Below, in pieces: positions 61,833-64,000 of a stretch of DNA of 64,000 bases. The position numbers and the translations under genes are program-made. The stretch lies in NCBI GenBank assembly GCA_015179045.1, contig WHUZ01000141.1:1-64000 (forward strand), given 5' to 3'. The stretch's first letter is position 1, and every line of letters starts with the position of its first letter. Origin of the DNA: Kalaharituber pfeilii (Eukaryota > Ascomycota > Pezizomycetes > Pezizales > Pezizaceae). The notes under the pieces are model-generated. The model had not been told where the DNA came from and did not search any database. It saw only the letters and a list, made by a program, of their open reading frames with translations.

Positions 61833-63686
61833 GAGGGAGGATCACTAGGGGTAGTAATTAAATCAAATGATTATCCTAGCTCTGAATCCTCCGTATATTT
61901 TCCATATCACGTGACGTCCCGCAGTGACCATCCCGCAGAAATTGACCCAGGCCCGCTTCAGGCCGAAGGTTGGGCCCGCTGGCTAAAGAACCACCCAGAC
62001 CGCTATTATGTTAATACACTCATAAGAATAATCCAATATGGGGCCAAGATAGGCTACACCGGGCCAGCCCAGCAGATCTTAAGCAAAAACCTCCCATCCG
62101 CAAACGACGCCCCACAGGTCCTTACGAAAGACCTCCAAGAGCAGATTTCCCATGGACGGGTTGGTCAGGTCGCAGTACTACCAGAGAATTTTATCTCCTC
62201 CCCCCTAGGCCTTGTCGCAAAAGCTGATGGAGGCTGGCGGAGGATACACCACCTATCACACCCACATGGCAACTCAGTCAACGACCACATACCACCCTCG
62301 TGGGGCACCCTCGTATATGTCAAGTTTGACGAAGCACTTGCGGCAGTGGCAAAAAAAGGGAAGGGTGCCATTCTGGTAAAACGAGATTTAGCCAATGCAT
62401 TCCGCCACATCCCAGTGTCCCCCGAGGACTGGTGGCTACTAGGCTTCTCCTGGGAAGGAAGCTGGTGGTATGACAAGTACCTACCATTCGGCCTCCGGAC
62501 CTCGCCCTTCATTTTTGATCTATTCGCAAAAGGGCTACGATGGATCCTGGAAAACGAGAAAGGCTGGGAGGACATACTCCAATACCTAGACGACTTCTTA
62601 AAGGTGCTAGATCCACATGCGGATGCAAGTCAGTATGAGCAAGATTTCGCACAAATCTGCCGGGATCTCGGATTCGAAATCAAGGAGTCCAAAAGCCTAC
62701 GGTCGACAGTAGCCGAATTCCTAGGAATTCTAATAGACACGAATGCCATGCAGGCACGCCTGCCATCAGATAAGCACGCAAAGGCACTCCTACTCCAGAG
62801 GCTCTACCTCAAACGCCGGTCACTAACCCTACTGGAACTTCAATCGTTAACGGATTTCCTATCGTTCGCGGCAAAAGTGGTACCTATGGGCCGTACCTTC
62901 CTGAGACGCCTATATAATGCGCTTTCATCTTACTCCGCACCTAATCGAAGGTGCCATATCACCGCCGACATGCGAGCAGATCTGCACTGGTGGCTAAATT
63001 TCCTCCCATCCTAGGACGGAGTGTCAATTATTCACGCCAATCGGCGAGAATTCGCTCTTTGGACTGACGCCTCAGGACGTAAAGGAATTGGGGGGTATTA
63101 CCTACCAAAAGAGGGAGACTCAATGTATGACCTCACGACTATTCCACTGGAAAACGCCTTTTCCACGAGAGTGCCTCGCAGGCATCGGGACAAGCACATA
63201 AACTTCAAGGAGATGGCCGCAGTCCTCCACTCCCTCCGGCGTTGGGGAAAAATATGGCATGGTGCTCGCGTGCACATCCACAATGACAACACCGCAGTGG
63301 TAAATGGCCTCGCTAGGCGAACAATGAAAGGGGCCGCAATGGACCCCCTCCGGAAAATCACTCTTCTGAGTGCAAAGGAGGATATTGAGTTGATTGTTCA
63401 TTGGATACCCACAGGGGAAAACACACTAGCAGATGCTTTATCCCGGTTCGAGTTCAAGAAAGTAGCTAACCCTGCACCACAGCTGTCCAGGTTACAGACG
63501 CCCAAGTCACATATGACCCACCAGAGTCATGGTACAACGACGTTCCAGACCTCCCGCGACGAGCAGCCAGATACCTCTGGTGGGGACTCTCAGCAACCAC
63601 CAGACGAACATACCATACCGCGAGACGGGAATATGCACTCTTTTGCGCCCTCTCCGGTGCCAACCCCTTCCCCGCAACTGCAGTGA
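61827..63686 (+). pseudogene. RT and RNase H of DIRS-type element, one nonsense codon
   Basis: In frame with gag. RT: GLVAKADGGWRRIHHLSHPH, AILVKRDLANAFRHIPVSPE, KYLPFGLRTSPFIFDLFAKG, the active site LQYLDDFLKVLD, then FLGILIDT (about 62190-62735). The connection ends DLHWWLNFLPS, a TAG at 63012-63014, then DGVSIIHANRREFALWTDAS, start of RNase H, with HINFKEMAAVLHSL, HIHNDNTAVVNGLARR and NTLADALSRFEF. The TAG stands where a Trp is expected (LPSWDG), a G-to-A change that is CpA-to-TpA on the other strand. The context (TAG GAC) is not a readthrough motif, so the element is probably dead. Confidence 0.85.
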
Positions 63687-64000
63687 TGCTCTGTGAGTGG
63701 GTCGCCTCTCTAGCAGGAAAAGTCAAAACGGAGACTATGAAGCTATACCTCACTGGACTGCGGTCCCTGCATGTGGACCTAGGCCACTCAGTCGAAGCCT
63801 TCCAGGACCTGAGGCTCCAAAGGATATTAAGGGGTATCAAACGTTTTCATGGGGAAACCCCGGCACGTCGAGAGAGACTACCCATTACGAGGGACCTCCT
63901 CCTCCGGATAGTGGACCAGTTCGGCCGATCACTGGACGATATAGCATTACATGCTGCCTTTTGCTTAGCCTTCGCAGGGTTCTTACGGGTTGGAGAATTC
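63470..64000 (+). CDS. Tyrosine recombinase, N-terminal part, runs off the window
   Basis: Open in a different frame from RNase H and overlapping its last 217 bp. Reads VQVTDAQVTYDPPESWYNDV, YLWWGLSATTRRTYHTARRE, YALFCALSGANPFPATAVML, CEWVASLAGKVKTETMKLYL, DLRLQRILRGIKRFHGETPA, LHAAFCLAFAGFLRVGEF. This is a SAM-like core-binding domain followed by the first catalytic Arg box (LRVGE) of the R-H-R-Y recombinases. The remaining catalytic residues lie beyond 64000. No ATG until 63686, so expression may need frameshifting, splicing or internal initiation. It would integrate the circular DNA copy without a target duplication. Confidence 0.8.

Larger units (their letters stand above)
60431..64000 (+). 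mobile_element. DIRS/Ngaro-type tyrosine-recombinase retrotransposon, cut by window edge
   Basis: Gag, RT, RNase H and tyrosine recombinase in that order, with no integrase of the DDE type and no LTR at the left. A possible leader with a CAGTATATAGAAGG promoter-like box lies at about 60658. The left terminus is not determined (no inverted repeat could be paired because the right end is outside). Gag to RNase H occupy one frame with two TAG codons; the recombinase is in another frame. Confidence 0.85.

Overview
The window looks like a transposon graveyard from a filamentous ascomycete, with only remnants of host genes. The evidence for a fungus is short introns with GTAAGT donors, CTAAC-type branch sites and CAG/TAG acceptors; a UMTA/LaeA-type methyltransferase relic; Tad-like LINEs; and nonsense codons explicable as CpA-to-TpA changes, the signature of repeat-induced point mutation (RIP), which points to Pezizomycotina. 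A truffle-like, repeat-rich genome (Pezizomycetes) would fit, but I cannot establish that from the sequence. I see no rRNA, tRNA or CRISPR, and no host gene that is clearly intact.

Layout. 1-3276: a 42-bp minisatellite, then a decayed Ty3/gypsy chromovirus pol (RT, RNase H, integrase, chromodomain) and its 3' LTR. 3277-9494: a reverse-oriented LINE (family A) carrying a nested LTR, then a decayed gene for a probable single-pass membrane protein. 9484-14968: MULE transposase fragments, a LINE-B copy with a solo LTR, and a complete ORF1-only retroelement. 14971-19074: MITEs and a methyltransferase pseudogene split by a 1.74-kb foldback transposon. 19114-24094: a near full-length LINE-A with an LTR in its ORF2. 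24818-28977: Tc1/mariner-type elements, a twin-primed LINE copy, a solo gypsy LTR and a LINE-B RNase H fragment. 29235-40600: a composite minisatellite field hit by a full-length LINE-A (31744-40410) that itself hosts an intact ORF1-only element and a small LTR. 40690-45447: LTR-derived repeats, minisatellites, a LINE fragment and LTRs. 45457-46984: an internally deleted MULE with a 9-bp target duplication. 47044-52140: a copia element with both LTRs and a 5-bp target duplication. 52270-56828: two opposed gypsy LTRs and an unrecognised multi-exon gene killed by CpA-to-TpA stops. 56871-60400: hAT MITEs and a nest four elements deep. 60431-64000: a DIRS/Ngaro-type tyrosine-recombinase retrotransposon, cut by the window edge.

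How the parts work together. LINE family A supplies an ORF1 (zinc knuckles) and an ORF2 (endonuclease, RT, RNase H) joined by a 7-nt overlapping stop/start. Its poly(A) tail, or that of family B, is shared by ORF1-only elements and by tail-only insertions, so one retrotransposition machinery seems to have moved a graded series of passengers. The DIRS-like element has gag and RT-RNase H in one frame separated by UAG-CAA-UUA, the classic stop-readthrough context, and a tyrosine recombinase in another frame.

Limits. All protein calls were made by eye from motifs. Boundaries given with target-site duplications are exact to a base or two; the others are approximate.
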